A DNA stretch of 64,000 nucleotides from Dyella lutea (GTDB lineage Bacteria; Pseudomonadota; Gammaproteobacteria; Xanthomonadales; Rhodanobacteraceae): NCBI RefSeq assembly GCF_024158035.1, contig NZ_JAMZEK010000002.1, forward strand, positions 124,001 through 188,000, written 5' to 3'. The translations under genes and the position numbers were made by a program. The notes under the pieces were generated by a model that saw nothing but the letters and a program-made list of their open reading frames with translations, made no database searches and had not been told where the DNA came from. Shown one piece after another: positions 1 to 9,600 of this stretch. How positions within the stretch are numbered: position 1 is the first letter of the stretch; each line of letters begins with the position of its first letter.

Positions 1-2
1 GC

Positions 3-50
3 CTGCTGCAGACCCTGCGTCTGGCCCTCAAAAACAGCGAGGCCACCTGA
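3..50 (+). CDS. C-terminal tail of an unidentified plus-strand gene (partial)
   Basis: Reading from base 3, fifteen sense codons (LLQTLRLALKNSEAT) run to a TGA at 48-50. Codon choice looks like real coding DNA of this genome, and the stop lies within the terminator hairpin that ends pilR on the other strand, which suits a convergent gene pair. The piece is too short to identify, and it may be chance. Confidence 0.25.
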   Translation: MLQTLRLALKNSEAT

Positions 51-64
51 AGCGGTGGCCTCGC
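30..64 (-). terminator. Intrinsic terminator downstream of pilR
   Basis: An 11-bp perfect stem (arms 37-47 and 54-64, 6-nt loop) is followed on the minus strand by a run of T residues (A-run at 30-34 on the plus strand). It sits 25 bp past the pilR stop codon and would end the minus-strand transcript. Confidence 0.7.
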
Positions 65-88
65 GTGTACCGCATGAGGGCGGGCGGC

Positions 89-1498
89 TCAGTCGATACC
101 CAGCTTCTTGAGCTTGTAGCGCAGCGCGCGGAAGGTGATGCCGAGCTTCTTGGCGGCGGCGGTCTTGTTGTAGCGCGACTCCTCCAGCGCCTTCATGATC
201 GCCGTGCGTTCGAGGTTGCTGATGTAGTCCTCCAGCGCCACGCCGCTGCCCGGAGTGGCCGGCGGCGCGGCCTCGGCGGCGCCGGCCACGGTTGCCGGCG
301 GAGCGACGACGCCGGCATCGAAGGCCGGTCGCGACGTACGCTGCGGCAGCATCAGGTCGGCGGCGTCGATGCTCTCGCCGTCGCTCATTGCCATCGCACG
401 CTCCAGCACGTTTTCCAGCTCGCGCACGTTGCCGGGGAAGTCGTACTCGTCCAGCGCCTGTTGCGCCGCCGGCAGCAGCCGGCCCGCTGCCATGCCGCTC
501 TTGGCGGCCAGCTGGCGCAGGATATGCGCCGCCAGCAGCGGCACGTCGCCACGACGCTCGCGCAGCGGCGGCACGCGCAGCTCGATCACGTTGATGCGGT
601 AGAACAGGTCCTGGCGGAACTGGCCCTGGTCGACCAGGGCCGCCAGGTTCTTGTGCGTGGCCGAGAGGATGCGCACGTCCACCGGCACCTCCTCGCGTGC
701 GCCGATCGGTCGCACGGCCTTTTCCTGGATCGCACGCAGCAGCTTCACCTGCATGTGCAGAGGCAGCTCGGCCACTTCGTCGAGGAACAGCGTGCCGCCG
801 TTGGCGGCCTGGAACAGGCCTTCCTTGTCGCTGGCCGCACCGGTGAAGCTGCCGCGCTTGTGGCCGAAGAACTCGCTTTCCATCAGCTCGGTGGGAATCG
901 CGCCGCAGTTCACCGGCACGAACGGCCCGGAGGCACGCGGACCCTGCTCATGGATCAGCCGGGCGACCAGCTCCTTGCCGACGCCGGACTCGCCGGCGAT
1001 ATAGACCGGGGCCTGATTGCGCGCCAGCTTGCCGATGGTGGCGCGCACCTGCTGCATCACCGCCGAGTCGCCGATCAGCCGGTCGCTGGAGCCGCCCCCG
1101 GTGCTGGCGCCACCCTCGCCGCGCTTTTCCTCGGCCAGCTTCAGCGCCGTGCGCACCAGCCGCCGCAGCATCTGGATGTCCACCGGCTTGGAGACGAAGT
1201 CGAAGGCCCCTGCTTTCAGTGCGCTCACCGCCGCATCGACGTTGCCGTAGGCCGTGATCATCGCCACCGGTGTGTCCGGGTGCTGTTCGGCGATCAGTTC
1301 GATCACCTCGTGGCCGGTGCCGTCGGGCAGGCGCATGTCGGTGAAGCACAGGTCGTAGCTGCGTTCGGCCAGCGCGCGCTTGGCCTCGCCGACGGTGCCG
1401 ACCGCGTCCACCTGCAGGTCCATGCGGCCGAGGGTGATGGTGAGCAGTTCGCGGATGTCGCGTTCGTCGTCGACGACCAGGACAGTCTGTAGGCTCAT
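89..1498 (-). CDS. pilR: Type IV pilus sigma-54 response regulator PilR
   Basis: This 469-residue NtrC-family activator turns on pilin transcription with sigma-54 in response to its kinase PilS. An N-terminal receiver has the acidic pair Asp10/Asp11, phospho-acceptor Asp54 and Lys104. The central AAA+ domain has Walker A GESGVGKE (169-176) and the sigma-54 contact loop as GSFTGA (216-221) rather than GAFTGA, a form I recall from other PilR proteins. A Fis-type helix-turn-helix (YNKTAAAKKLGITFRALRYK) closes the protein. The ATG at 1498 is preferred because MSLQTVLVVDD begins the receiver directly; 19 additional upstream codons look non-coding. Its partner pilS lies 9.5 kb upstream, beyond a sugar cassette, instead of adjacent. 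Confidence 0.93.
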   Translation of the reverse strand: MSLQTVLVVDDERDIRELLTITLGRMDLQVDAVGTVGEAKRALAERSYDLCFTDMRLPDGTGHEVIELIAEQHPDTPVAMITAYGNVDAAVSALKAGAFDFVSKPVDIQMLRRLVRTALKLAEEKRGEGGASTGGGSSDRLIGDSAVMQQVRATIGKLARNQAPVYIAGESGVGKELVARLIHEQGPRASGPFVPVNCGAIPTELMESEFFGHKRGSFTGAASDKEGLFQAANGGTLFLDEVAELPLHMQVKLLRAIQEKAVRPIGAREEVPVDVRILSATHKNLAALVDQGQFRQDLFYRINVIELRVPPLRERRGDVPLLAAHILRQLAAKSGMAAGRLLPAAQQALDEYDFPGNVRELENVLERAMAMSDGESIDAADLMLPQRTSRPAFDAGVVAPPATVAGAAEAAPPATPGSGVALEDYISNLERTAIMKALEESRYNKTAAAKKLGITFRALRYKLKKLGID

Positions 1499-1526
1499 GG
1501 GCTCTGGGGATCGTGGGTTGGCGGGC

Positions 1527-1555
1527 AGGATACTCGCCGCGTCCACCGTCGGCAA
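1527..1555 (-). promoter_or_regulatory. Candidate sigma-70 promoter for pilR
   Basis: On the minus strand TTGCCG (1555-1550) and TATCCT (1532-1527) are separated by 17 bp, matching 4/6 in each hexamer. The start point would fall about 20 nt before the pilR ATG. It would let pilR be transcribed independently of the inserted carbohydrate genes; it is a sequence match only. Confidence 0.35.
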
Positions 1556-1570
1556 AGCAGGCCCGGGCGC

Positions 1571-2677
1571 TCAGGGCGTCCGGGCAGGGGCGGCGTGCCC
1601 CCGATCAGGGTCGCGCCGGCCAAGGTGCCGGGCGAAGTAGTCGACGATGGTTCGGTAGGCCTGGCGCGACTCCGGCAGTTCGGGGTCGGAAAAGAACGAG
1701 TGCCACATGCCTTCCCACACGTGCAGCTCGGTCTCGACGCCGGCCTGCTGGAGCAGGGCCTGGCTGCGCACCTCCGAGCTCATCGCCATGTCGCGGGTGC
1801 CGGTGATCAACAGGGTCGGCGGAAACCTGGCCAGCAGCGTGGGTGACAGCCCCGGCTGCACCATCGGATCGTGCGGATCGGCGCCCCGGAAATAGGGCAG
1901 GTCCCCGAGGCCCAGGCGGTGTGCCGGTACACCCTGGCCGTTCAGCAGGGGCGCGACCCAGGACGAGTCGCCGGTCAGGTCCAGCAGCGAGCCGCAGAAG
2001 GTGCCGATCGCGCCAGGTACCGACACCTTGTCCCGGATCAACCGCGCCACCGATTCGGCGGTAAGGATGCCGCCGGCCGAGCAGCCGTAGATGCCGATGT
2101 CTCTTGGCCGGTAACGTTTCAGCAGCGCGCGGTAGACCACCTCCACGTCATCGCTGGCGGCGGGGAAGGTGTATTCCGGCCCCTGCCGGTAATCCACCGA
2201 GATCACCTTGATGCGGCCCACGCTGGCGATCGGGATCGACTCGACCAGGCCGCCGCTGCCGGCACCCCACAGGAACGCGCCGCCGTGCAGGTTGACCAGT
2301 ACGCGGTGGCGGTTGGCGGGTGCGATGCCGTTGGCCGGTAATACCAGCTGGGTCCGCACGCCGGCGATCGTTTCGGGGCGGATGGCGACCGGATAGCGCT
2401 GGCGCATGCGCGCCACGCGGTCGCTGTTCATGCGGTCGTAGAACGCGCGGCTTTCGGCGATGGGGGCGGTGATCGGCGGGGCCTTGGCGCCCTCGGCCAG
2501 CAATCGCGGGAACAGCGCGCGCGCCTCGGGCGAGGCGAGATCCGAATAGGGAACCGAGATCGCCGGGGAAGTCACGGTTCCATCCGGTTGCACGCCGGGA
2601 GGTGCGTCCCCGGCCTGCACCACGCCGGCCAGTGAGCTGAACACGAGCAGCAGAGGAACGGATGCGAGGCGGTGCAT
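1571..2677 (-). CDS. Secreted alpha/beta-hydrolase, hormone-sensitive-lipase-type esterase
   Basis: This 368-residue protein starts with a signal peptide (cleavage after about residue 22, VQA-GD). It shows the family IV (HSL) hallmarks: oxyanion motif HGGAF (131-135), nucleophile elbow GCSAG with Ser200, and likely Asp296 (GTRDM) and His326 (MWHSF) completing the triad. It should hydrolyse small acyl esters in the periplasm. It ends the minus-strand cassette that begins with the GH65 gene, 51 bp behind the MFS carrier, so it may remove acyl groups from the imported glycoside; that role is inference. Substrate cannot be told from sequence. Confidence 0.8.
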   Translation of the reverse strand: MHRLASVPLLLVFSSLAGVVQAGDAPPGVQPDGTVTSPAISVPYSDLASPEARALFPRLLAEGAKAPPITAPIAESRAFYDRMNSDRVARMRQRYPVAIRPETIAGVRTQLVLPANGIAPANRHRVLVNLHGGAFLWGAGSGGLVESIPIASVGRIKVISVDYRQGPEYTFPAASDDVEVVYRALLKRYRPRDIGIYGCSAGGILTAESVARLIRDKVSVPGAIGTFCGSLLDLTGDSSWVAPLLNGQGVPAHRLGLGDLPYFRGADPHDPMVQPGLSPTLLARFPPTLLITGTRDMAMSSEVRSQALLQQAGVETELHVWEGMWHSFFSDPELPESRQAYRTIVDYFARHLGRRDPDRGHAAPARTP

Positions 2678-2728
2678 GCGGACTTCCCGGGCAGGCCGCG
2701 CCGGCTGCTGCCGGCGCCAATCATCGGA

Positions 2729-3994
2729 TCACTTGCCGCCGATACCCACGGTCACCGGCGCCAGCACGCCGGCACGCTCGGTTTCCCGGCGGAAGAAGAA
2801 CAGCGTCACCAGCACCAGGGTCATCGGCACCAGCGAGAAGTAGAACGCGTGGATGCCGCCGAAGCGGGCGAACACCATCGCGGTGATGCGCGAGCCCAGC
2901 GTCCCGCCGAGCGCCGAAAAGACCACGATCAGCCCGGTCATCGAGGCGTGCAGCGGCTTGGGCAGCGAGCTTAGCGCCACCGAGTTGATCACCGGGTAGA
3001 TCGGCGCCATCAGCAGGCCGATCAACGGGATCAGGTACGCCGCTGCCGGCGCGCTGAGCCAGCCCACGTCCGGCGTCACGCTGACACCGCGTGCCATCGG
3101 CAGCACCAGCAGCACCAGCGCCGCCATGCCAAGCACGCAGAGATTGAGCAGGCGGTGCCAGCTGACGCGGCGCAGCGCCTGGCCGGCGCCGATCCGGCCC
3201 AGCGCGGTGGCGCCAGCGAGGATCGATGCCATCTGGATGCTCATCGCGTTGGGCAGCTTGAGGATCTCGTTGTTGAAGGTCGGCAGCCAGGTGCTGAAGC
3301 TCTGCTCGATCAGCACGTAGAGAAAGGCCGACAGCAGGAACACGTAGACCAGCGGGCGGGCCATCAGCTGCAGCATCTCGCCGACGGTGGCAGCCGCGGA
3401 GCGGCGCGTCCGGTCACGGGCCGCCGATTCGTCCAGCGGTGAAGCCGCGAGCAGGGCGATCACCGCCGCGCAGATCAGCGCGAGCAGCCAGTAAACGCGC
3501 AACCAGCGGGAGTCGCCTGGGGCGGCCGGGTCGACGAAGGCGCTGAACAGCCAGCCGCCGACGAGCACGCCGACCATGAACAGGCCTTCGATGGTGTTGG
3601 TCAGGCGCGAATGCTCGGCGCGGTCGGCGGTGAGCAGGCCGATCGACGAGTACACGGCCACCTTGGCCAGCGCGAACGCGACGCCGACGCAGGCAAACAG
3701 GAATTCGGTGGTGTGGAAACCGGGAAACATCGGCATCAGCAGGCAGGCGCCGCCGACGATGGTGAGTGCGCCCATCATCGCCCGGCGGTAGCCGAGCAGG
3801 GGCAGGAACGAGGCCACCATGAACGAGGTGATGGCGATCGGCAGGTCCTTGAACAGTTCCAGCAGGCTGGCCCGAGGCTTGTCGATGCCGAAGCTGGCCA
3901 TCGACTGCAGGATCACCGTGCCGACGCTGTTGAGCAGGATGGCGAAGACCATGTAGATCAGCGCCAGCGCGACGATCATGCGGAGTCGGTTCAT
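2729..3994 (-). CDS. Major facilitator superfamily transporter, probably sugar
   Basis: A 421-residue, highly hydrophobic protein with about twelve membrane spans and a basic-rich central loop (near DRTRRSAAATVGEM). It is assigned to the MFS from its overall layout and the LGYRRAM loop after the second span. The ATG at 3994 (MNRLRMIVALALI) is preferred over a TTG eight codons upstream. It lies between the TonB receptor and the esterase with gaps of 62 and 51 bp, which suggests it carries the same glycoside across the inner membrane. The substrate is inferred purely from this context. Confidence 0.8.
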   Translation of the reverse strand: MNRLRMIVALALIYMVFAILLNSVGTVILQSMASFGIDKPRASLLELFKDLPIAITSFMVASFLPLLGYRRAMMGALTIVGGACLLMPMFPGFHTTEFLFACVGVAFALAKVAVYSSIGLLTADRAEHSRLTNTIEGLFMVGVLVGGWLFSAFVDPAAPGDSRWLRVYWLLALICAAVIALLAASPLDESAARDRTRRSAAATVGEMLQLMARPLVYVFLLSAFLYVLIEQSFSTWLPTFNNEILKLPNAMSIQMASILAGATALGRIGAGQALRRVSWHRLLNLCVLGMAALVLLVLPMARGVSVTPDVGWLSAPAAAYLIPLIGLLMAPIYPVINSVALSSLPKPLHASMTGLIVVFSALGGTLGSRITAMVFARFGGIHAFYFSLVPMTLVLVTLFFFRRETERAGVLAPVTVGIGGK

Positions 3995-4080
3995 GCGGTA
4001 CTCGCGGGCAGTCGACAAAACGGCGGTCCGGACCGCGATGCCACCGCGGTCCGGACCGTTCCGGGGTAACCCTCAGGCCA

Positions 4081-6600
4081 TCAGAACTTGTACTTGACCT
4101 GCACGTTGACCTCGCGGCCTTCCAGCGGACGGGCGAGGATCACCCCGTCGGTGCCGGCGGCCGAACCGAAGATACGCGAGTTGCTCTCGGTCAGGCCCAG
4201 CTCGTTGGTCATGTTGGTGCCCTGCAGGCGCAGTTCCCAGTTCTTCTGCACGTTGGCGACCACGCCGAAATCCCAGGTGTCGTAGCTGCCCAGCTGCTGC
4301 AGGCCGGACTGGTCCTGGGTGTGCGGGCCGACGTGGGTGTAGGTGACGAAGGCGGTGACGTCGCCCCAGTCGAACGGGATGCGGTAGCTCGGCGTCAGCA
4401 TGAAGCGCACCTTCGGCTGGCGCTGCAGCTGCTTGCCGTTGACGCTGATGCACTGCGTGGTGCCACTGGCCAGGTCGGTGTAGAGGAAGCAGGAGTTGTT
4501 GTGCGAATAGTGGCCATCGAGGTAGTCGGCCACCACCTGCACCCTGAAGTTCTTGAACGGGGTGACCGCGCCGGTCAGGTTGATGCCTTTGGAGTCCGAG
4601 CCATACAGCGACTGCGTCCCGACCGGCACGCCCTGGTTGTTGGTCGGCTGGTAGACCAGGCCGTCGAACAGGCGGTGGTAGATGCTGATGTCGGCGTAGA
4701 CGATGTCGGACTGGTACTTGAAGCCGCCTTCGATGTTGGTGATCTTCTGCAGCGGCGGCGTGTTGCCGGTGGTGTTGCCGCGCAGCGCGTTGTCGAAGTC
4801 GCCGAAGTGCGCGCCCTTGTTGGTGCGGAAGTACACGCTCATGTTGTCGGCGAGCTCGTAGTTCACGCCAAAGGTCCACGACGGGTGGGTCTTGTTGTAG
4901 CTGGTACGGGCGTAGCTGCCGTTGCACACCGGCACGCTGTTGTCGTAAAGCGTGTTGGCGTTGCCGTCGAGGTTCTGGTTGGTCAGGTTGCAGACGTTGT
5001 TGACCGCGTTCTCGTTCTCGATGCGGCCGGACAGGTCGAACAGCCACTTGCCCACGCGCCAGACGTCGGACAGGTAGAACGCCTTGTTGGTGGCGGTGCC
5101 GTGCTGGGCGATGTTGTAGCCGCCGTAGTCGAGGAAGCCCTGGCCGTCGGTCAGGTACTTGGTCTGGCCGTTCTGCTGGTAGGTGACCTGGATCGGCCGC
5201 GCGTTCGGCGTGTTGGTCATCAGCATCTGGTTACCCAGCGCCCACTTGTCGTTCATCGTGTAGTGGGCGAGGTAGATGCCGCCGGTGAGCGTGTTGCCGT
5301 CGAAGATCTCCTTGCTCAGGCGGAAGTCGTTGCTCATGTTCTTCAGGTGCTTGTGGATGTACCACCAGCCCTGGTGGATCACGCTCTGGTTCGGGTCGAC
5401 CACGCCGCCGCCGTCGACGTAGGTGGCGGTGGCCGAGCCGGGGGCCAGGTTGAACGCGCCGATGCTCGAGCCGTCGGTGTAGAGCATGTCGTTGAGCGAA
5501 CCGGGGTTGGTGCCGGAGAACAGCGCGTTGGTGTCGACGTCGCCGCCGTCTAGCAGGAACTTGTCCGACAGCGTCCAGCCGCTGCCCAGGTCGTAGTCGA
5601 AGTTGCCGCCGAAGAAGTTGAACTTGGCGCCGCGTCCGTTGGCCAGGTTCGCGTGGGTGCCGCCGCCCGGGTAGCCCGGCAGGTAGACATGCTGGATCTC
5701 CGGACCGTTGTAGGTGTCGGTCAGCGGATCGAAGCCGGGGTAGGCGCTGAACTGGTCGGTGCCGTGCTGGATCAGCGGGATCGGCGTGATGAACTGGTTC
5801 TTGTCGTTCAGCGCGCGGGCGTACAGCGTCATGGTGCCGTTGTCGCTGTCGTGGCTGATCGTGGCGGTGAACTGACCGCCCTTGTCGGCGGAGAACTTCG
5901 GGTCGCGCACGCCATCGGAGTCGCGGTAGAAGCCGCCGACGGTGCCATACCAATTGTTGGCGATCGGGAAGCTGTAGAAGCCGTCCACGCGGCGCAGGTT
6001 CTCGCTGCCGTAGGTCACGCCGATGCTGCCGCTGGGCGTATCGGTGCCGGTCTTGAGCATGAAGTTGGCGGTGGCGCCGATCTGGCCGTCACCGAACACC
6101 ACCGACGGGCCGCCCTGCAGGATCTCCACGCGGTCCACGGTGTCGTCGAGGCGGAAGATCGAGGTGGTCTCGAAGAACGACAGCGTGGGCATGCCGTACA
6201 GCGGCGAGCCCATCAGCTGAGTCGAGAAGAACGGTGCATCGCCGCCGCCCGGGAAGCCGGCGATCTCGATGTTGGCGCCGGTCTGGCCGCCGGTGGATTC
6301 CGGCCACAGGCCGGGGGAGATCTTCAGCAGGTCGGCCGTGCTCTTGGGATTGGCCATCTTGATCTGCTCGGCGCTGGCGCTGACCACCGAGTAGCTGGTG
6401 TCGATCTTCTTCAGGCCGCCGGTGGCGGCGTTGCCGGTCACCACGACCTGGTCGAGGGTCTTGGCGGCGCTGGCATTGGGCTTGGCGCTCTTGGCCGGTT
6501 TGTTGCTGGCGGTGGCGTCCTGGGCCGCGGCCAGCGCGGGCAGCAGGCAGGCGGTAATGGCCGCGGTCAGGGCCAGTCGGGTCAGGTGCTTGTTGTTCAT
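4081..6600 (-). CDS. TonB-dependent outer-membrane receptor, putative alpha-glucoside receptor
   Basis: An 839-residue receptor with a signal peptide (to ALAAAQ, about residue 26), an Ala/Lys-rich spacer, a plug that starts at TLDQVVVTGN and includes VDRVEILQGGPSVVFGDGQI, then a long beta-barrel ending in an aromatic residue (VQVKYKF). These are standard TonB-dependent transporter features. Its position 68 bp behind the GH65 phosphorylase, with an MFS carrier following, indicates carbohydrate rather than siderophore uptake. The start at 6600 has a good ribosome site (GGGGAG about 10 nt upstream), while the open frame upstream of it is low-quality. Confidence 0.88.
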   Translation of the reverse strand: MNNKHLTRLALTAAITACLLPALAAAQDATASNKPAKSAKPNASAAKTLDQVVVTGNAATGGLKKIDTSYSVVSASAEQIKMANPKSTADLLKISPGLWPESTGGQTGANIEIAGFPGGGDAPFFSTQLMGSPLYGMPTLSFFETTSIFRLDDTVDRVEILQGGPSVVFGDGQIGATANFMLKTGTDTPSGSIGVTYGSENLRRVDGFYSFPIANNWYGTVGGFYRDSDGVRDPKFSADKGGQFTATISHDSDNGTMTLYARALNDKNQFITPIPLIQHGTDQFSAYPGFDPLTDTYNGPEIQHVYLPGYPGGGTHANLANGRGAKFNFFGGNFDYDLGSGWTLSDKFLLDGGDVDTNALFSGTNPGSLNDMLYTDGSSIGAFNLAPGSATATYVDGGGVVDPNQSVIHQGWWYIHKHLKNMSNDFRLSKEIFDGNTLTGGIYLAHYTMNDKWALGNQMLMTNTPNARPIQVTYQQNGQTKYLTDGQGFLDYGGYNIAQHGTATNKAFYLSDVWRVGKWLFDLSGRIENENAVNNVCNLTNQNLDGNANTLYDNSVPVCNGSYARTSYNKTHPSWTFGVNYELADNMSVYFRTNKGAHFGDFDNALRGNTTGNTPPLQKITNIEGGFKYQSDIVYADISIYHRLFDGLVYQPTNNQGVPVGTQSLYGSDSKGINLTGAVTPFKNFRVQVVADYLDGHYSHNNSCFLYTDLASGTTQCISVNGKQLQRQPKVRFMLTPSYRIPFDWGDVTAFVTYTHVGPHTQDQSGLQQLGSYDTWDFGVVANVQKNWELRLQGTNMTNELGLTESNSRIFGSAAGTDGVILARPLEGREVNVQVKYKF

Positions 6601-6668
6601 CGGCTTGTACTCCCCACGATGGATCGTTTGTGATGGCGGACGCCCACCCCGGGGCCGCCGGTTCGCCT

Positions 6669-9600
6669 TCATGTTGTGTAGTGCTTGATGTCGAACGCGG
6701 CGACGTTCGGGATGCGCGCATCCGCATGCGCCAGCGCGGGCGAGTCGCCCACGGCCACCGCGGCCATCCCGGCCGCGAGGATGCTGTCCACACCGGCCGC
6801 GGCGTCTTCCACGCCGAGGCATTCGTGGGGTTCCACGCCAAGCCCGCGGGCAGCAGCGAGGAAGATTTCCGGATCGGGTTTGGAGCGGGCGATGCGTCCG
6901 GCATCGACCACGTGGTCGAACAGGTCGGCGATGCCCATCCGCTCGAGCAGCAAGGATGCGTTGCGGCTGGCCGAGGCCAGGCCCACCTTCAGGCCCGCCG
7001 CGCGAGTGGCGGCGATCGCATCGCGCGCTCCGGGCAGCAACTGCTCGGGGCCGAAGCGCTCGATCTGTTCCCGGTAGTAGCCGTTCTTGCGCTCGGCCAG
7101 GGCGAGGCGCTCGTGCTCGGCGTAGCGGCGGTCGGCCCGTTCGAGCAGGATGTCGAGCGAGCCGAGACGGTCGACTCCCTTCATGCGCTCGCCGGTGGCA
7201 TTGTCGAACGGCACGCCCAGCTCGCTCGCCAACTGGCGCCAGGCCAAGTCGTGCACCACGGCGGTGTCGGCGATGACGCCATCGAGGTCGAAGATCACCG
7301 CCTTGAGTGGTCGCGGCAGGCGTGCGGGCGTTGCCAGCGGAACGTCGATCGATCCGCCCGGGGTCAGCTCCTGCAGCGCGCCACCGTGACGGAAGCGCAA
7401 CGATCGTGTGCCGGACAAGGTGTAGCGCACGCCCTGGCGGGTCACCTCCACGCGCAGCTGCGCGTCGCGCCAGCGCAGCCCGAAGCGGTAGCCGGTCCAG
7501 GCGGCCGGCAGCGACGGGGCGAGGCTGGGCAGGCCGTCGACCACGCGCAGCCCGCCGAATCCCCAGGTCAGGGCGAGCCAGCTGCCGGCCATGGCCGCCA
7601 TGTGCACGCCGTGCGCGGCATTGCCGTGCAGGTCGTCAAGATCCACCCGCAGGGTGTCCAGGAAATAGCGATAGGCCTGGTCGGCGTAACCGACTTCCGC
7701 CGCCATCACGCTGAAGGTGGAAGCCGACAGCGTGGAGTCGTGCAGCGTGACCGACGCGTAGTAGTCGAAATTGCGCCGTTTTGCCTCGCGGTCGACGTCG
7801 TCGCCGGCCAGCATCAGCGCGAGCAGGGTATCGGCCTGCTTGCAGACCTGGTGGCGGTAGATGGTGAGCGGGTGCAGTTCCAGCAGGAGTGGACGCTTGC
7901 CTTCGACACGCGGGCGGGGCGGCAGGCGCGGCCGGTCGAGGAACGCGTCGTCCTGCGGGAAGATGCCGAGGATGGGGTCGACCGGCAGGTGCATGCCATC
8001 GGCGGCGCGCGTCCAGGCGGTGATCTCGTCGGCGCCCAGGCCGATGCGGGCGGCCAGCGCATCGAATTCGGCCGCCCGTTCCTCCGCCATCCAGCGGGCG
8101 ACCGCCGCCGCGTCGCGCAGATGCTTCTGCGCCATGCGGTTGGTGTAGTGGTTGTTGTCCACCACGGCGGAGTACTCGTCCGGTCCGGTCACCGCATGGA
8201 TGCAGAACGCACCGTCGCGGCGCGGATTGAAATGGCCCACGTCCAGCCAGACACGGGCGGTCTCGAACAGAATTTCCGCTCCCTTTTCGACCAGGAAGGC
8301 CTGATCGTCGGTCGCATCCACGTAGAGCCGGATCGCCCAGGCGATGGCGGCGTTGATGTGGTATTGCGCCGAGCCGCTGGGGAAATAGGACGAGCACTCG
8401 TCGCCACTGATGGTTCGCCAGGCATAGAGCGCGCCGCGCCCGTGGTTCATCTCGCGCGCGTGCAGTCTCGCGCGCTCCAGCGTGGCGTGGCGGTAGGTCA
8501 GCATGCTGCGCGCCAGCTCGGGCGCTACGTTGACCAGCGCCGGCAGCATGAAGGCCTCGGCGTCCCAGAAATAGTGGCCTTCGTAGCCTTCGCCGGTCAG
8601 GCCCTTGGCGGCGGCGCTGGCGCGGCCGTCGCGGCTGCTCGACTGGTAGACGTGGAACAGGTTGAAGCGCAGCGCCTGCTCCACGGAGGGGTCGCCGTCG
8701 ATCGCCAGATCAGCCTGTTCCCAGAGGGGGGCGAGCGCGGCGGTCTGGGTGGCGAGCAGGGCATCGAAACCGGCGTCGCCGGCGCGCTGCAGTGCCCTGC
8801 CGGCCTGCTGGCGGAGGGCTTCGGCGGGAAGATCCTCGTGCGGCCCGCTCCAGGCGTAGCTGGCATATTTCTCCAGCGTCACCTGGCGGCCGGGAGCCAG
8901 TTCGCCCTCGATGATCTGCGCCACGCCGTGGGGCGCGTGGCCGCCGTAGCGGCAGCGCAGGGCGTCGCCCAGACGATGCTGCTGCACGCAGGCCACGCGG
9001 ACCCCACTGTGGGCGGTTTCCTGGACCAGCCAGGCGCGGTGCTCGTCGGCGGCCGCGGCCAGGGTGCGGAAGCCGCCGTCCACGTGCGTACCGATGCGAG
9101 GGTCGAAGCCCTGCTCGACCGCGTCGCGGCCGGTATCGATGGTGGACTCCAGGCTGATCGGGCCGGCGTAATCGTCCGACTGCACGCTGTAGCGGATCGC
9201 CAGCAGACCCGGTTCTTCCAGCAGCACCAGGCGCTCGGCGCGGATATCCAGTGTCGCCCCGGACGGGGCGCGCCAGCGCAGGTGTCGGCGATAGCATCCC
9301 GTGCGCAGGTCCAGCTCGCGCTGGAAGGCGAGCCATTCGCCCTCGGACAGCCGCACCGGAACCTCGCCCAGGCGCAGCTGGATACCGATCGCGTCGGCCA
9401 CCGGAATGCGGGTGTCGGTATGAGCGGCGAAGCCGGGAAAGCGCTCGTGGTAGCCGATCGGGCTGCGCTCCCAGGCGCCCGCGAGGAAGCTGCCCTGGGT
9501 GGTGCCGGGCGCCTCCTCCAGTCCGCCGCGGACACCGAGCGCGCCGTTGGACAGCGCGAACAGGCTCTCGTCCTGGGCAAAACCGGCCGGATCGGTGCCA